Counted from the first letter of the stretch, positions 1 to 8,243 are shown. The stretch is 32,651 bases of DNA from CAZIQY01 sp964541605 (GCA_964541605.1 CAZIQY010000029.1:1-32651), one strand, 5' to 3'. Translations and numbers: made by a program. The notes: generated from the sequence alone by a model not told the origin.

Positions 1-120
1 TAGGATACGCCTTCTATTTTACTCCGTCCACAACTTTGGGTTATATCTCTTTTTTGAAAGCAGTATGCTAATAAATAAAGTGGGGCTGGAGCGGTGCAAA
101 ATAGGCAGCTGGGTGGACAC

Positions 121-158
121 AAACAAAAATGGTTACAACCAGTAAAGCTGTAACCATT
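121..158 (-). terminator. Intrinsic terminator of tRNA-Leu
   Basis: A perfect 10-bp stem (AATGGTTACA at 128-137 with TGTAACCATT at 149-158, 11-nt loop) lies 11 bases beyond the tRNA-Leu 3' end. Read on the minus strand it is followed by a T-rich tract (TTTTTGTTTG), as in Rho-independent terminators. Confidence 0.8.
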
Positions 159-169
159 GGATATTCTTT

Positions 170-256
170 TGGTGCCGGAGCCCGGGGTCGAACCGGGATG
201 CCCTTGCGGGCGGGGGATTTTGAGTCCCCTGCGTCTACCAGTTTCACCACTCCGGC
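170..256 (-). tRNA. tRNA-Leu (anticodon CAA)
   Basis: An 87-nt class II tRNA read on the minus strand. The 7-bp acceptor stem GCCGGAG/CTCCGGC closes at 250-256 and 174-180, with discriminator A and an encoded CCA tail (170-172). The anticodon stem GGGGA/TCCCC carries the loop CTCAAAA, giving anticodon CAA, which reads UUG. The long variable arm CGCCCGCAAGGGC and the T arm with GGTTCGACC are clear. A promoter lies just upstream and a terminator just downstream, so the gene looks like a single-gene unit. Confidence 0.97.
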
Positions 257-267
257 GAGGCTTTCTG

Positions 268-294
268 ATTATATAAGGGGCTGTGAAATGTCAA
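268..294 (-). promoter_or_regulatory. Promoter of tRNA-Leu
   Basis: On the minus strand a perfect TTGACA (294-289) and a perfect TATAAT (273-268) are separated by 15 bp, 12 bases before the tRNA 5' end. The hexamers are ideal for a housekeeping sigma factor; the spacer is shorter than the usual 16-18 bp. Confidence 0.7.
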
Positions 295-304
295 GAAAAA
301 TGTA

Positions 305-334
305 TTGACAAGCCCTGAAACGGTATGCTAAATC
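305..334 (+). promoter_or_regulatory. Probable promoter of tRNA-Ala
   Basis: A perfect -35 TTGACA (305-310) lies upstream of tRNA-Ala. The -10 is weak: the region TATGCTAAATC (324-334) offers TATGCT at too short a spacing (13 bp) or TAAATC at 18 bp. Divergent from the tRNA-Leu promoter. Confidence 0.5.
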
Positions 335-355
335 TGTACGCTCATTGATATGAGC

Positions 356-431
<76 letters not shown>

Positions 432-443
432 AATGTCATATTT

Positions 444-475
444 AAGGGTTGGCTGAAACCGGTTAACCCTTTTTT
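444..475 (+). terminator. Intrinsic terminator of tRNA-Ala
   Basis: Stem AAGGGTT (444-450) with AACCCTT (465-471), an interior GG/CC closing around GAAA, and a run of T at 470-475. It sits 12 bases after the tRNA 3' end. Confidence 0.75.
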
Positions 476-529
476 AATTATAAAAAATAATCAAAAAACT
501 ACATTTCATGATTTCAGGAGGTCTGACGT

Positions 530-1068
530 ATGTCTGAATCGAAACCGGACAAATGGATGTCCTGGGTGGCCCTTGCCACAGCAATCATGGCTGTTTTTGC
601 AGCCGTCACAACCCTTTACATGGGGAAATACTCATCCCGGGCGATTTTAAAAACCAGGGACAGGAAACGAGTCAGTGGGCCTACTATCAGGCAAAGAGCA
701 TCAAATCCTACATATATGAAATACAGAAGCAAAAATTAGAGCTGGAAATGCTGTCTCTAAAAACCGGCCAATCCGGTTCTCTTGCGGACAAGTACCTGAA
801 AATCATGAACGATTATGATAAACAGATTAAGCGCTACGACAAGGAAAAGGAGGAGATCAAGGCGAAGGCCGATGATCTGTCAAAATCGAAGGAAGACGCC
901 CAGGCTCGGGCGGGCAATTTCGGATATGCCCTCATATTTCTGCAGATATCCATCATGCTGTCTTCCATTTCCGCCTTAACGAAGAAAAAGCCCCTTTTCT
1001 ACACTGGTCTGGCATCCGTTTCCGGATGGATATTTTTCTTTTTGAATGCGATATTTCTGTTTCATTGA
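530..1068 (+). CDS. DUF4337-like membrane protein, interrupted by a -1 frameshift
   Basis: Reading from ATG 530 (AGGAGG at 516-521, 8-nt spacing) gives MSESKPDKWMSW and a first membrane segment to about residue 32, then SSRAIL. After that the frame loses sense and stops at 739. The frame one base back (-1) continues with NQGQETSQWAYYQAKSIK, a long charged coiled-coil stretch, and two hydrophobic segments near the C-terminus, ending at 1068. Joined, the two parts give about 179 residues with the layout of the DUF4337 family (TM, SQWAYYQAKSIK-type motif, coiled coil, two TM). The shift falls at TTTTAAAAA (645-653), which contains TTTAAAA (646-652) in the phase of a -1 slippery heptamer. It could be programmed frameshifting, a one-base deletion in the homopolymer, or a read error. 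Function unknown. The downstream frame alone can start at ATG 553, but its first 35 residues look like out-of-frame translation. Confidence 0.7.
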
Positions 1069-1080
1069 TTGGGGGAACTT

Positions 1081-1794
1081 GTGAAGGAGTTCGATGTGGA
1101 AGATCTGGCGGCGTTCAACGGACAGGACGGCAAACCTGCTTATATCGCCTATCAGGGGAAAGTCTTCGATGTGAGCGGGAGCAAATTGTGGAAAGGCGGT
1201 CTCCATATGAAGCGTCACCATGCCGGGAAGGATCTCAGCGCGGAACTCCCGGCAGCCCCTCACAAAGAAAATGTCTTTGAACGGTACCAACAGGTGGGAA
1301 TTGTCAGGCAGACAACTGAACCCGAACGGCCGATACCGGCATTTCTGTCGGCACTCATTGAGCGCTTTCCGTTTCTGGAAAGGCATCCACACCCGATGAC
1401 GGTTCACTTTCCCATTGTATTGCTGCTGTCGGTTGCATTTTTTAATGTTCTTTATCTGATGACGGACGACAGGTCGTTTGAGCAAACGGCCTTGCACTGC
1501 CTGATCGGCGGGATCTTATTCATGCCTGTGGCAGCGTTGACGGGCCTGTTTACATGGTGGCTGAATTATCTGGCCAGGCCCATGAAGCCGGTGAAAATGA
1601 AAATCATCCTCTCCTTCGTCGTGCTGGTGTCTTCCATCATGATGCTCTTATGGCGGATTGCCGATCCCGTGGTGCTGGATACCGAAGGGATGGGAAGGGT
1701 GTTGTATGTTGTCATAACCCTTGCGTTTGTTCCCCTTATGTCTCTGATCGGCCGGCTTGGTGCGGGATTGACGTTTCCCGTCGAAAAAAAATGA
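1081..1794 (+). CDS. Cytochrome b5-like heme domain fused to DUF2231 membrane domain
   Basis: About 237 aa. Residues 1-75 match the short bacterial cytochrome b5 fold: EFDVEDLAAFNG, GKPAYIAYQGKVFDVSGSK, then HMKRHHAGKDL, which holds candidate heme-ligand histidines. From about residue 100, HPHPMTVHFPIVLLL opens four hydrophobic segments of the DUF2231 type (HPM/HFP start). This predicts a membrane heme protein, presumably in electron transfer; the partner is unknown. I chose GTG 1081 because GGGGGA (1071-1076) lies 4 bases upstream; an in-frame TTG at 1069, directly after the previous stop, is possible but has no ribosome site. The end of the gene overlaps a terminator stem serving the convergent liv operon. 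Confidence 0.85.
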   Translation: MKEFDVEDLAAFNGQDGKPAYIAYQGKVFDVSGSKLWKGGLHMKRHHAGKDLSAELPAAPHKENVFERYQQVGIVRQTTEPERPIPAFLSALIERFPFLERHPHPMTVHFPIVLLLSVAFFNVLYLMTDDRSFEQTALHCLIGGILFMPVAALTGLFTWWLNYLARPMKPVKMKIILSFVVLVSSIMMLLWRIADPVVLDTEGMGRVLYVVITLAFVPLMSLIGRLGAGLTFPVEKK

Positions 1795-1826
1795 CTCCCC
1801 GGCACTGTGTTGTCCCGGGGAGTCAT
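1784..1826 (-). terminator. Intrinsic terminator of the liv operon
   Basis: A perfect 12-bp stem: ATGACTCCCCGG (1791-1802) with CCGGGGAGTCAT (1815-1826). On the minus strand it is followed by seven T (positions 1790-1784), so it should end transcripts coming from livF. It overlaps the stop codon of the convergent cytochrome b5 gene. Confidence 0.85.
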
Positions 1827-1862
1827 GTGATGATATGATTCAAGGAGGGGACTATCTTTTGA

Positions 1863-2567
1863 TCAAATTCCCAGGAAAGCCTCCTTCACCTGCTCATTTT
1901 CCAGAAGCTCGCACCCTGTTCCCTGGAGCACGATACGGCCGTTTTCCAGGACGTAGGCGCGATTGCACATCCCCAGAGTCTGTCTTACATTCTGTTCCAC
2001 TAAAAGGATCGTAACCCCCGCTTCATTGATGTGCTTTACTATATTGAATACATCCTGGACAAGGAGCGGCGCCAGACCGAGGGAGGGTTCGTCGAGCATC
2101 ATTAGTCTGGGCAAGGACATCAAACCCCTTCCCACTGCCAGCATCTGCTGTTCACCGCCGGAGAGTGTCCCGCCTGTTTGTTTTTTTCTTTCTTTAAGTC
2201 TCGGAAACAGAGAAAAGACGTATTCCATCGTGTCATTGCGTTTACGTTTTGCTTCACCGTAAAGAGAGCCCATGATCAGGTTTTCCTCTACAGTCATTTC
2301 GGGGAAAAGACGCCTCGCTTCAGGAACATGGACGATGCCGTGCTCAATAATTTTATTTGCAGGCAAATGGTCTATGCGCCGGCCGTCAAACTCGATCGTC
2401 CCCTTTCTGGGGGTCAGGAGGGCGGAAATGGTTCTCAGTGTGGTGGATTTTCCCGCTCCGTTGGCCCCCACCAAGACGACAATTTCCTTTTCCTTGACCT
2501 CGAAAGAAACATCCCATAGGACCTGAAGATCACCATAATACACGTTGATTTCGCTAACATTGAGCAT
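1863..2567 (-). CDS. livF: Branched-chain amino acid ABC transporter ATPase LivF
   Basis: 234 aa, the usual LivF length. It is the second ATPase of a HAAT-type importer and energises uptake of leucine/isoleucine/valine or a related solute. Walker A GANGAGKST (34-42), signature LSGGEQQMLAVGRGL, Walker B LMMLDEPSLGLAP and the LLVEQNVR switch-histidine region are present (family position held by Gln-Asn, typical of LivF). I start at ATG 2567 (MLNVSEINVYYG), preceded by GGGAGAAG. A longer reading from 2618 adds 17 residues inside livG and is unlikely. It overlaps the livG end by 14 bases, suggesting translational coupling. Last gene of the operon, followed by a strong terminator. Confidence 0.95.
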   Translation of the reverse strand: MLNVSEINVYYGDLQVLWDVSFEVKEKEIVVLVGANGAGKSTTLRTISALLTPRKGTIEFDGRRIDHLPANKIIEHGIVHVPEARRLFPEMTVEENLIMGSLYGEAKRKRNDTMEYVFSLFPRLKERKKQTGGTLSGGEQQMLAVGRGLMSLPRLMMLDEPSLGLAPLLVQDVFNIVKHINEAGVTILLVEQNVRQTLGMCNRAYVLENGRIVLQGTGCELLENEQVKEAFLGI

Positions 2568-3279
2568 ATGCTTCTCCCAGATAGGCCGTGATGACGGCGG
2601 GATTATTGGCAACCTCATGCGGTGTGCCTTCCCCGATCGTCTGGCCGAAATTGATTGCGTGGATGCGGTCCGATATGGTCATAATCACTTTCATGATATG
2701 CTCTACAATGAGGATGGTCGTGCCGTTTTCCCTGATCTTTTGAATGAGTTCTATGGCTTCGTCCAGCTCTGAAGGCGTTAATCCCGCCGCGGTTTCGTCA
2801 AGCAGCAGCATTTCCGGTTTGGTTGCCAGCGCACGGGCAATCTCTAGCCGCTTTCTTCCCCCGATGGGGAGGCTTTTTGCCAGTTTATCTTTATGATCCG
2901 TGAGTCCGCTGAATTCCAGAATCTTGGCAGCCTCTTCTTTGGCCTCTTTTATGGAACCGACCCTGCAGAAGGCGGACGCCGTGACATTGTCAAGAACCGT
3001 CATGCGCGCCAGGGGCTTGACAACCTGAAACGTCCGGCCGATGCCGAGATGACATATCTTATGGGTTTTTAATCCTTTAATACTGTTTCCCTTGAAAATG
3101 ACGTCGCCCGATGTGATGCTGTAGTAGTTGTTGATGCAATTAAAAATGGTTGTTTTTCCTGATCCGTTTGGACCGATGAGCCCCATGATCTCCCCTTCAT
3201 CGACATGAAAGGTGACATCGTTGACTGCTTTGAGTCCCCCGAAGGCTTTTGTAAGATTTCTCACTTCAAGGAGTGCCAT
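2554..3279 (-). CDS. livG: Branched-chain amino acid ABC transporter ATPase LivG
   Basis: 241 aa. First ATPase of the HAAT importer. Walker A GPNGSGKTT (36-44), Q-loop GIGRTFQVVKPLARMTV typical of LivG, signature degenerate as LPIGGRKRLEIARALA, Walker B LLLDETAAGL (Thr where most LivG have Pro), and the switch His in LIVEHIMKVIM. The LivG-specific insertion between Q-loop and signature is short, as in many anaerobes. Starts 25 bases after livM ends. The DET variant does not remove a catalytic residue, so the protein should be active. Confidence 0.95.
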   Translation of the reverse strand: MALLEVRNLTKAFGGLKAVNDVTFHVDEGEIMGLIGPNGSGKTTIFNCINNYYSITSGDVIFKGNSIKGLKTHKICHLGIGRTFQVVKPLARMTVLDNVTASAFCRVGSIKEAKEEAAKILEFSGLTDHKDKLAKSLPIGGRKRLEIARALATKPEMLLLDETAAGLTPSELDEAIELIQKIRENGTTILIVEHIMKVIMTISDRIHAINFGQTIGEGTPHEVANNPAVITAYLGEAYAQC

Positions 3280-3304
3280 ATGATTTTCTCCCTATGCATA
3301 TCTT

Positions 3305-4267
3305 TCAGCTCGACGCCTTGATTCTAAACATATTTCGCTTGATTTTCGACCAGTCACCCACAATGCCGTTGGGCAGAAACAGGATTACAAATATAACCAG
3401 GAGTCCGAATACCAGTATGTGCGCTTCGCTCGTCCATGGCGGCGCGAGGCCAAAAAAGGCGCTTCTGAACGTTTCCTGAAGGCCGATCATGATGAATGCT
3501 CCGACAGCGGGTCCCATGATGGTTGCCACACCGCCTACGATACCGACCAGAATCGCCATAATGGATATGTAGTGCAGGGAAAATACGACGTGAGGATCGA
3601 TGAATGCCATGTAGTTCATGTAGAAAGCCCCTGCCATGCCCGTAAAAAAGGAGCTTATCAGGAGAGACACGTTTTTATAACGGGTTGTATTGATTCCCAT
3701 AGATTCTGCGGCATCCTGATCCTCCCGGATGGAAACAAAATAATAGCCCCATTTCGATTTCATCACCACGTGTATGAAAAAAATACAGAGGAAAGCCAGG
3801 GTCAGGGCAATGTAATAATAGGGAAGTTTGCTCGTAAATGTCTGGATGATCAGAATACCCACCATCCCTTCCGTCAGACTTTCCCAGTTGGTGGCAATGA
3901 GCCTGAAGATTTCGCTTCCTGCGAGGGTGGCGAGGGCGAAATAGGGACCTCTCAATCGGAAGCAGACCCATCCTACGAAAAGTCCGATGAGCATGGCGGT
4001 GACACCCCCGAACATCATGCCCCACCAGGCGGACATTTCCAGCTTTGTCACTATGATTCCGGCGGTGTAAGCCCCTACGCCGAAGAACATGGCATGACCG
4101 AAGGATACCTGCCCTGTGAAGCCTGCCAGAAGATTCCATGCGGATCCGATAACGACCCACATAAGCGCAATAATGACCAGGTGCAGGTAGTAGTCGGACG
4201 TGACGAGAAATGGAAATGCGACAGCCAGGATTCCAATAAAGATTAATGTCAGATGTTTTTGCCCCAT
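3305..4267 (-). CDS. livM: Branched-chain amino acid ABC transporter permease LivM
   Basis: 320 aa with about nine hydrophobic segments. The family features GSAWNLLAGFTGQVSFGHAMFFGVGAY (split here for length: GQVSFGHA) and the cytoplasmic EAA-like loop SIREDQDAAESMGINTTRYK are present. It forms the membrane channel together with LivH. Start ATG 4267 has GAGGG six to ten bases upstream. It is 8 bases from the livH stop, so it sits in the same transcript. Confidence 0.95.
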   Translation of the reverse strand: MGQKHLTLIFIGILAVAFPFLVTSDYYLHLVIIALMWVVIGSAWNLLAGFTGQVSFGHAMFFGVGAYTAGIIVTKLEMSAWWGMMFGGVTAMLIGLFVGWVCFRLRGPYFALATLAGSEIFRLIATNWESLTEGMVGILIIQTFTSKLPYYYIALTLAFLCIFFIHVVMKSKWGYYFVSIREDQDAAESMGINTTRYKNVSLLISSFFTGMAGAFYMNYMAFIDPHVVFSLHYISIMAILVGIVGGVATIMGPAVGAFIMIGLQETFRSAFFGLAPPWTSEAHILVFGLLVIFVILFLPNGIVGDWSKIKRNMFRIKASS

Positions 4268-4275
4268 AATTCCCT

Positions 4276-5151
4276 CTACACTTTAGTCAGGCGCTTCAGA
4301 CCGCCTGGTAAAAACACAAGGACAAGCACGAAGATGACAAAACCGACCATTTCCTTGTAGCCCATGCCGATATACGTAGCGCCCAATGATTCCGCGATAC
4401 CCAGAACCAGTCCGCCGACTATGGCGCCCACCGTGCTTCCTAATCCGCCGAGGATGGTGATGACAAAAGCTTTCAGGGTAAAAGGCCCACCGATATCGGG
4501 AAAAAGATAGAAGATGGGTATCAGCAGGCTTCCTGCCGAGGCCACCAGCGCCGAACCAAGACCAAACGTGATGATGGTGATCATGCCGCTGTTGACACCC
4601 ATCAGGGTCGCCGCGTCCTTGTCCTGGGCTGTAGCGCGGATGGAGCGGCCCGTGTCCGTTTTAAGAAGGAACCAGAAAAGGATCACCGTAAAGACGACGG
4701 CAAAAAGGAAAGCGAAGCACATGGGCTGGTTGAAGGAAATGTCACCGATGAATAAGGCCTTGGAACTGTAAGAAGTTTCCACCGTCTTGTAATCGGATGT
4801 AAAGATGAACCGGGCTATTTCCGTCAGAACCATGCCAATGCCCACGGTCATCAGGACCTGATTTTCGGGAAGGATGGATTCAATTTTGATCAACGGGTTC
4901 AAAAAGAATTTCTGCAGAATGACCCCGAGGAGAAACAATGCCGGCATGCTGACCAAAAGGGATACGTATGGATCTATCCCCCAAACGCTGGACAGCACAA
5001 AGGTGATGTACATAGCCACCATCATCAACTGTCCGTGGGCCAGGTTGATGATGCCCATGACACCCATGATGAGGGTCATCCCGATTCCGATCAAACTGTA
5101 GATTCCACCGATAAGAATTCCTGCGACAATGGTCTGGATCAAGACGTCCAT
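4276..5151 (-). CDS. livH: Branched-chain amino acid ABC transporter permease LivH
   Basis: 291 aa, normal for LivH. Hydrophobic throughout, with the N-terminal IGGIYSLIGIGMTLIMGVMG and INLAHGQLMMV motifs of the family and the loop RATAQDKDAATLMGVN that contacts the ATPases. Start ATG 5151 is preceded by AAGGAA. It is separated from the upstream binding-protein gene by 117 bases that carry a stable hairpin. Confidence 0.95.
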   Translation of the reverse strand: MDVLIQTIVAGILIGGIYSLIGIGMTLIMGVMGIINLAHGQLMMVAMYITFVLSSVWGIDPYVSLLVSMPALFLLGVILQKFFLNPLIKIESILPENQVLMTVGIGMVLTEIARFIFTSDYKTVETSYSSKALFIGDISFNQPMCFAFLFAVVFTVILFWFLLKTDTGRSIRATAQDKDAATLMGVNSGMITIITFGLGSALVASAGSLLIPIFYLFPDIGGPFTLKAFVITILGGLGSTVGAIVGGLVLGIAESLGATYIGMGYKEMVGFVIFVLVLVFLPGGLKRLTKV

Positions 5152-5215
5152 CTGACGTTCCTTTCAAGGCAGTCCTTTAGTAATTTCGGAAAATGATACT
5201 TTTGTCCTGCGTAAA

Positions 5216-5251
5216 TGAACTGCCGCCGTCAGGTCTGCCGGCGGCAGTTCA
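5216..5251 (-). promoter_or_regulatory. Intercistronic hairpin between livJ-like gene and livH
   Basis: Stem TGAACTGCCGCC (5216-5227) with GGCGGCAGTTCA (5240-5251), 12 bp perfect plus a G-C at the loop base. On the minus strand it follows the binding-protein stop by 17 bases and has only a TTT after it, so it is more likely a partial terminator or an mRNA-stabilising structure that raises binding-protein output over the permease genes. That role is inferred from similar transporter operons. Confidence 0.65.
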
Positions 5252-5268
5252 CTCATGAGATTCTAAAG

Positions 5269-6465
5269 CTAATATTTCCAGGTTTTCAGCCAATCAACGG
5301 GGTATACAAATTTTTTGGTGGCGATGTTTGCAGGCCAGACCAGTTCGAGCTTTCCGTTGATCCACTGTACGACATAGGTAGGCAGTTTATTCTGGTTTTT
5401 GAACTTCCCGTAAGATATAAATTTCACCGGCCCGAAAACGGTCATCGCATAGGTTTCAGACAATGCCTGTTTAATGTCGGCGGGTTTAAATGATTTCGCC
5501 CTGATCAGGGTGTCGGCTATAATTTGCCCGGCCGCATAAGCCTCAGCGCCGTGATATTCCGTTTCGCTCTTATATGTTTTTACGTATTTTTTAAAGTACT
5601 CCATGGCGCCCGGATATTTGAGACTCTGATACCATAAAGTGGCGGAGATAACTTTCTCGGAAGCGACCCCTGCATTTTTATGGAACTCCGGCATGGTAAA
5701 ACCCGCCGCCCCGCCGATAAAAATCTTCGGCGTTATTTTAAGCTCTTTTGCCTGCTTCATGAGCAGAGAGGCGTCCATGATGTAGGATACCATATAAACG
5801 ACGTCGGGATTGAGCTGCTTCACGCGGACCAAAACCGGTTTAAAATCAATCCCGCCTGCCTCATATCCCTGTTTCAGAAGGACCTTGTATCCCAATCTCT
5901 GGCAAGTAGCCTCGAAGGATTTGGCGCCTGATGTCCCGAAAAGTGAGTTCTCGTGGAGAATGACAACTGTTTTCGGCTTCACAACGTCGGTAAGGAGGGA
6001 TTCAATCGCTCCCGCGTATTCGCTGACGGGGGGATTCAACCGGAAAATGTAATCCCATCCGGATGTTGTAATGTTGTCTGCCGCCCCGGTATTGACAAGG
6101 AATGGAATGCGGTTTTGCTGAGCGACTCCCGCAACTGCATAGGTGACGGAACTGGAATATCCGCCGCCGATCATGACGACCTTATCCTTGGTGATCAACT
6201 TTTCCACCACGGAGCGCCCAACATCCGGTCGTCCTGTATCATCTTCGATAATCAGTTTAATTTTTTCCCCTTTAACTCCCCCTCTTTTATTGATTTCTGT
6301 TATTGCCATCTCAAAGGATCTCTTCTCGATTTCACCGAATTTTGCCTCGGCTCCGGTCAGCGGAAGAACAATTCCCACCTTCACTGCCGCCGCCGGCGAT
6401 GCGCCGGTGAGTAAAAGACCCATGGTAAATAAGACACAAAAAAATACCAGTGCATACCTTTTCAT
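5269..6465 (-). CDS. Branched-chain amino acid ABC transporter substrate-binding protein (LivJ/LivK type)
   Basis: 398 aa. Signal peptide MKRYALVFFCVLFTMGLLLTG... ending near ASPAAA (about residue 26), then a type I periplasmic binding fold: VKVGIVLPLTGAEAKFGE, AITEINKRGGVKGEKIKLIIEDD, VVMIGGGYSSSVTYAVA, the second lobe with VVILHENSLFGTSGAKS, and PDVVYMVSY. It captures the solute in the periplasm for LivHMGF. The exact ligand cannot be told from sequence; HAAT proteins also bind amides, urea or aromatic acids. A clear AAGGAGGT lies 8 bases before ATG 6465. First gene of the operon. Confidence 0.92.
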   Translation of the reverse strand: MKRYALVFFCVLFTMGLLLTGASPAAAVKVGIVLPLTGAEAKFGEIEKRSFEMAITEINKRGGVKGEKIKLIIEDDTGRPDVGRSVVEKLITKDKVVMIGGGYSSSVTYAVAGVAQQNRIPFLVNTGAADNITTSGWDYIFRLNPPVSEYAGAIESLLTDVVKPKTVVILHENSLFGTSGAKSFEATCQRLGYKVLLKQGYEAGGIDFKPVLVRVKQLNPDVVYMVSYIMDASLLMKQAKELKITPKIFIGGAAGFTMPEFHKNAGVASEKVISATLWYQSLKYPGAMEYFKKYVKTYKSETEYHGAEAYAAGQIIADTLIRAKSFKPADIKQALSETYAMTVFGPVKFISYGKFKNQNKLPTYVVQWINGKLELVWPANIATKKFVYPVDWLKTWKY

Positions 6466-6516
6466 TGCTCTAACCTCCTTTTTGTTTAGAGAAACGTTAA
6501 AATATTGCTTCAGAGC

Positions 6517-6545
6517 AGTTTAAAGAAATGACGTTTTATTGTCAA
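6517..6545 (-). promoter_or_regulatory. Promoter of the liv operon
   Basis: On the minus strand TTGACA (6545-6540), a 17-bp spacer and TAAACT (6522-6517, 4 of 6 consensus bases). Predicted start near 6510, leaving a 45-base leader before the binding-protein ATG. Confidence 0.7.
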
Positions 6546-6644
6546 GGTAGAAATAAAAGAATATGTGCAAATATTCATTTTGCGTCATAAACGACGCCCG
6601 TTTTCAGACAGACGGAAATGACAGTTAACGATTACTCACATTGG

Positions 6645-6664
6645 ATTCCCGTTGTTACGGGAAT
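6645..6664. repeat. Short palindromic intergenic repeat
   Basis: ATTCCCGT-TGTT-ACGGGAAT, an 8-bp perfect inverted repeat followed by GACA. The wording GTCATTCCCG...CGGGAAT is typical of dispersed intergenic repeats in many proteobacterial genomes. Only one copy is seen here. It lies between two minus-strand units (bactofilin-like gene end and liv promoter). Confidence 0.5.
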
Positions 6665-6693
6665 GACAAGTGACAGCAGTTCCTAAAAAAATC

Positions 6694-7548
6694 TTATCGA
6701 TTGTAGCTGGTACCGAAGCGGGTTACCAGGACGGCTCCCAGGCCGAGGACAATGGCGAATACCTTCAGCATCCAACCCACATAGGGGATCCAGCCGATTA
6801 CCCAAAGAATAATGAGCCCCCAGATCGTCTCCCTGACGATGTTATGATCATGTCTTTTCAATACAGTGAACAATTTTTCTCCGACAAGTTGCGATACAGC
6901 AATGAAACCGAGAATAATGGCGCAGAGAACGAGAGTCATTTCAAGGGGGATCAGCACAATTCCAATAACTGAAATAGCGAGCAACACAGCGAGAGGAACA
7001 ATAAGTATCAGTCCGATGATGCCCCACAGAATGACTTTAGCCGGTATTTCTCTAACGGCTGTCGCGATAATCCGGATGGGTTTTGGAATGAAATGAACGA
7101 TCAGCAGGGTCAAAATAAGGACACCAATGAAAATGGACAGGGAGACGATGGCAAAAATCCATGACCATCCTTCCCATTCATCGCTCAGGGCATTTGATAT
7201 TGCCGCTGAGACATCGTCCGAGTTGATCTCCGTGAGATTGCCGTGAATTTCTGAACCTCTCCCTCTGACGACAATGCCTCCGAGGGATATCACATTCCCG
7301 CCGACAACTGCCGTTCTTGTCAGGACAACAGAACCGCCAACGGCTATGACATGATTCTCAACGAAACCCTCCACGGTGATTTGTCCTCCGAGTGCAAGGA
7401 CATTGTGGACTTTCATGCCCTCCTCAATTGTTACATCGCTGCCTATCTTGACGATGTTCGCACTTTCCGCCAGGACCGTTGAGGTGAAACCGAGGAACAA
7501 TCCTGCTATCAGCAAGATGAGTAGTCGTTTTCCTGTTTTTCTTTTCAT
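6694..7548 (-). CDS. Bactofilin-like repeat protein with C-terminal membrane segments
   Basis: 284 aa from ATG 7548. A signal-like hydrophobic start (KRLLILLIAGLFLGFTSTVLA) is followed at about residues 32-110 by short beta-helix-like repeats (VHNVLALGGQITVEG, HVIAVGGSVVL, VVGGNVISLGGIVV) resembling bactofilin/polymer-forming domains. About four to five hydrophobic segments fill residues 130-280. Function unknown; a membrane-anchored, surface-side beta-helix is the likely form. A TTG at 7557 would add three residues; ATG is preferred although no good ribosome site is visible for either. It follows the DedA gene with about 10 bases between, so the two are probably co-transcribed. Confidence 0.8.
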   Translation of the reverse strand: MKRKTGKRLLILLIAGLFLGFTSTVLAESANIVKIGSDVTIEEGMKVHNVLALGGQITVEGFVENHVIAVGGSVVLTRTAVVGGNVISLGGIVVRGRGSEIHGNLTEINSDDVSAAISNALSDEWEGWSWIFAIVSLSIFIGVLILTLLIVHFIPKPIRIIATAVREIPAKVILWGIIGLILIVPLAVLLAISVIGIVLIPLEMTLVLCAIILGFIAVSQLVGEKLFTVLKRHDHNIVRETIWGLIILWVIGWIPYVGWMLKVFAIVLGLGAVLVTRFGTSYNR

Positions 7549-7559
7549 CGCTGACAATA

Positions 7560-8207
7560 TTATACCTGTGAAGATCGAAAATGGTGTCGAAAATATTCAA
7601 TCACGACCGGCAGCATGGAAATAGCAACAATCGCAAAAATGACCAGCGTAAAGTTACTTTTTACGACAGGAAGGTTTCCGAAATAATAACCCCCCAGGAT
7701 AAAAACGGCAATCCATGCCACGCTGCCAAGAACATTGAAAAAGATAAAGCGTGGATAGGTCATTTTCCCGATACCGGCTACAAACGGGGCAAATGTCCGA
7801 ATGATCGGGAGAAACCTCGCGATGACGATGGTCTTCCCGCCGTGTTTTTCATAGAATTTGTGCGTCCTGTCCAGGTACGTCTTGTTGAGAAATCGCACAT
7901 TTTCCCTGTGAAAAATCTTCGGACCTACGAAATATCCGATTGCATAGTTGACAATGTTGCCGGATACAGCTGCAATAGAGAGCAAAATCAACAGCCATTC
8001 GACTTGAAGAGCGCCCAAGGCGGCTAACGTGCCCAATCCGAAGAGCAGCGAGTCTCCCGGAAGGATAGGGGTTACAACGAGTCCGGTTTCACAAAAAATA
8101 ATGATAAAAACGATAAAATAAGACCAGCCACCGAAATTTTGAATCATCTCGGTAAGATGTCTATCAAGGTGGATAAAAAAATCAATGAAGGTAATCATGA
8201 AGTCCAT
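7560..8207 (-). CDS. DedA family membrane protein
   Basis: 215 aa from ATG 8207. DedA/VTT (SNARE-associated) features are clear: FCETGLVVTPILPGDSLLFGLG, the F-[FY]xxxG[GK] region FYEKHGGKTIVIARFLPIIRTFAPFVAG, and GYYFG near the end, with several membrane spans. DedA proteins act in lipid (undecaprenyl or glycerophospholipid) translocation and proton-gradient homeostasis in the inner membrane. A TTG at 8249 extends the frame by 14 residues of low family likeness; I prefer ATG 8207 (MDFMITFIDFF), with ATG 8198 as an alternative. Confidence 0.92.
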   Translation of the reverse strand: MDFMITFIDFFIHLDRHLTEMIQNFGGWSYFIVFIIIFCETGLVVTPILPGDSLLFGLGTLAALGALQVEWLLILLSIAAVSGNIVNYAIGYFVGPKIFHRENVRFLNKTYLDRTHKFYEKHGGKTIVIARFLPIIRTFAPFVAGIGKMTYPRFIFFNVLGSVAWIAVFILGGYYFGNLPVVKSNFTLVIFAIVAISMLPVVIEYFRHHFRSSQV

Positions 8208-8216
8208 TTTTTTATT

Positions 8217-8243
8217 ACTATAGGAAAGGGACGGTTGTGTCAA
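8217..8243 (-). promoter_or_regulatory. Candidate promoter of the DedA gene
   Basis: Minus-strand TTGACA (8243-8238), 15-bp spacer and TATAGT (8222-8217). If used, transcription would start almost at the DedA ATG, supporting 8207 or 8198 rather than the TTG at 8249 as start. The spacer is short, so confidence is limited. Confidence 0.4.

Noticed and set aside
1..120. Possible gene remnant at the left edge
   Set aside because: No reading frame of useful length or recognisable motif; only the tRNA-Leu terminator is supported nearby.
6645..6664. CRISPR repeat
   Set aside because: Single palindromic copy, no regularly spaced repeats or cas genes in the window.
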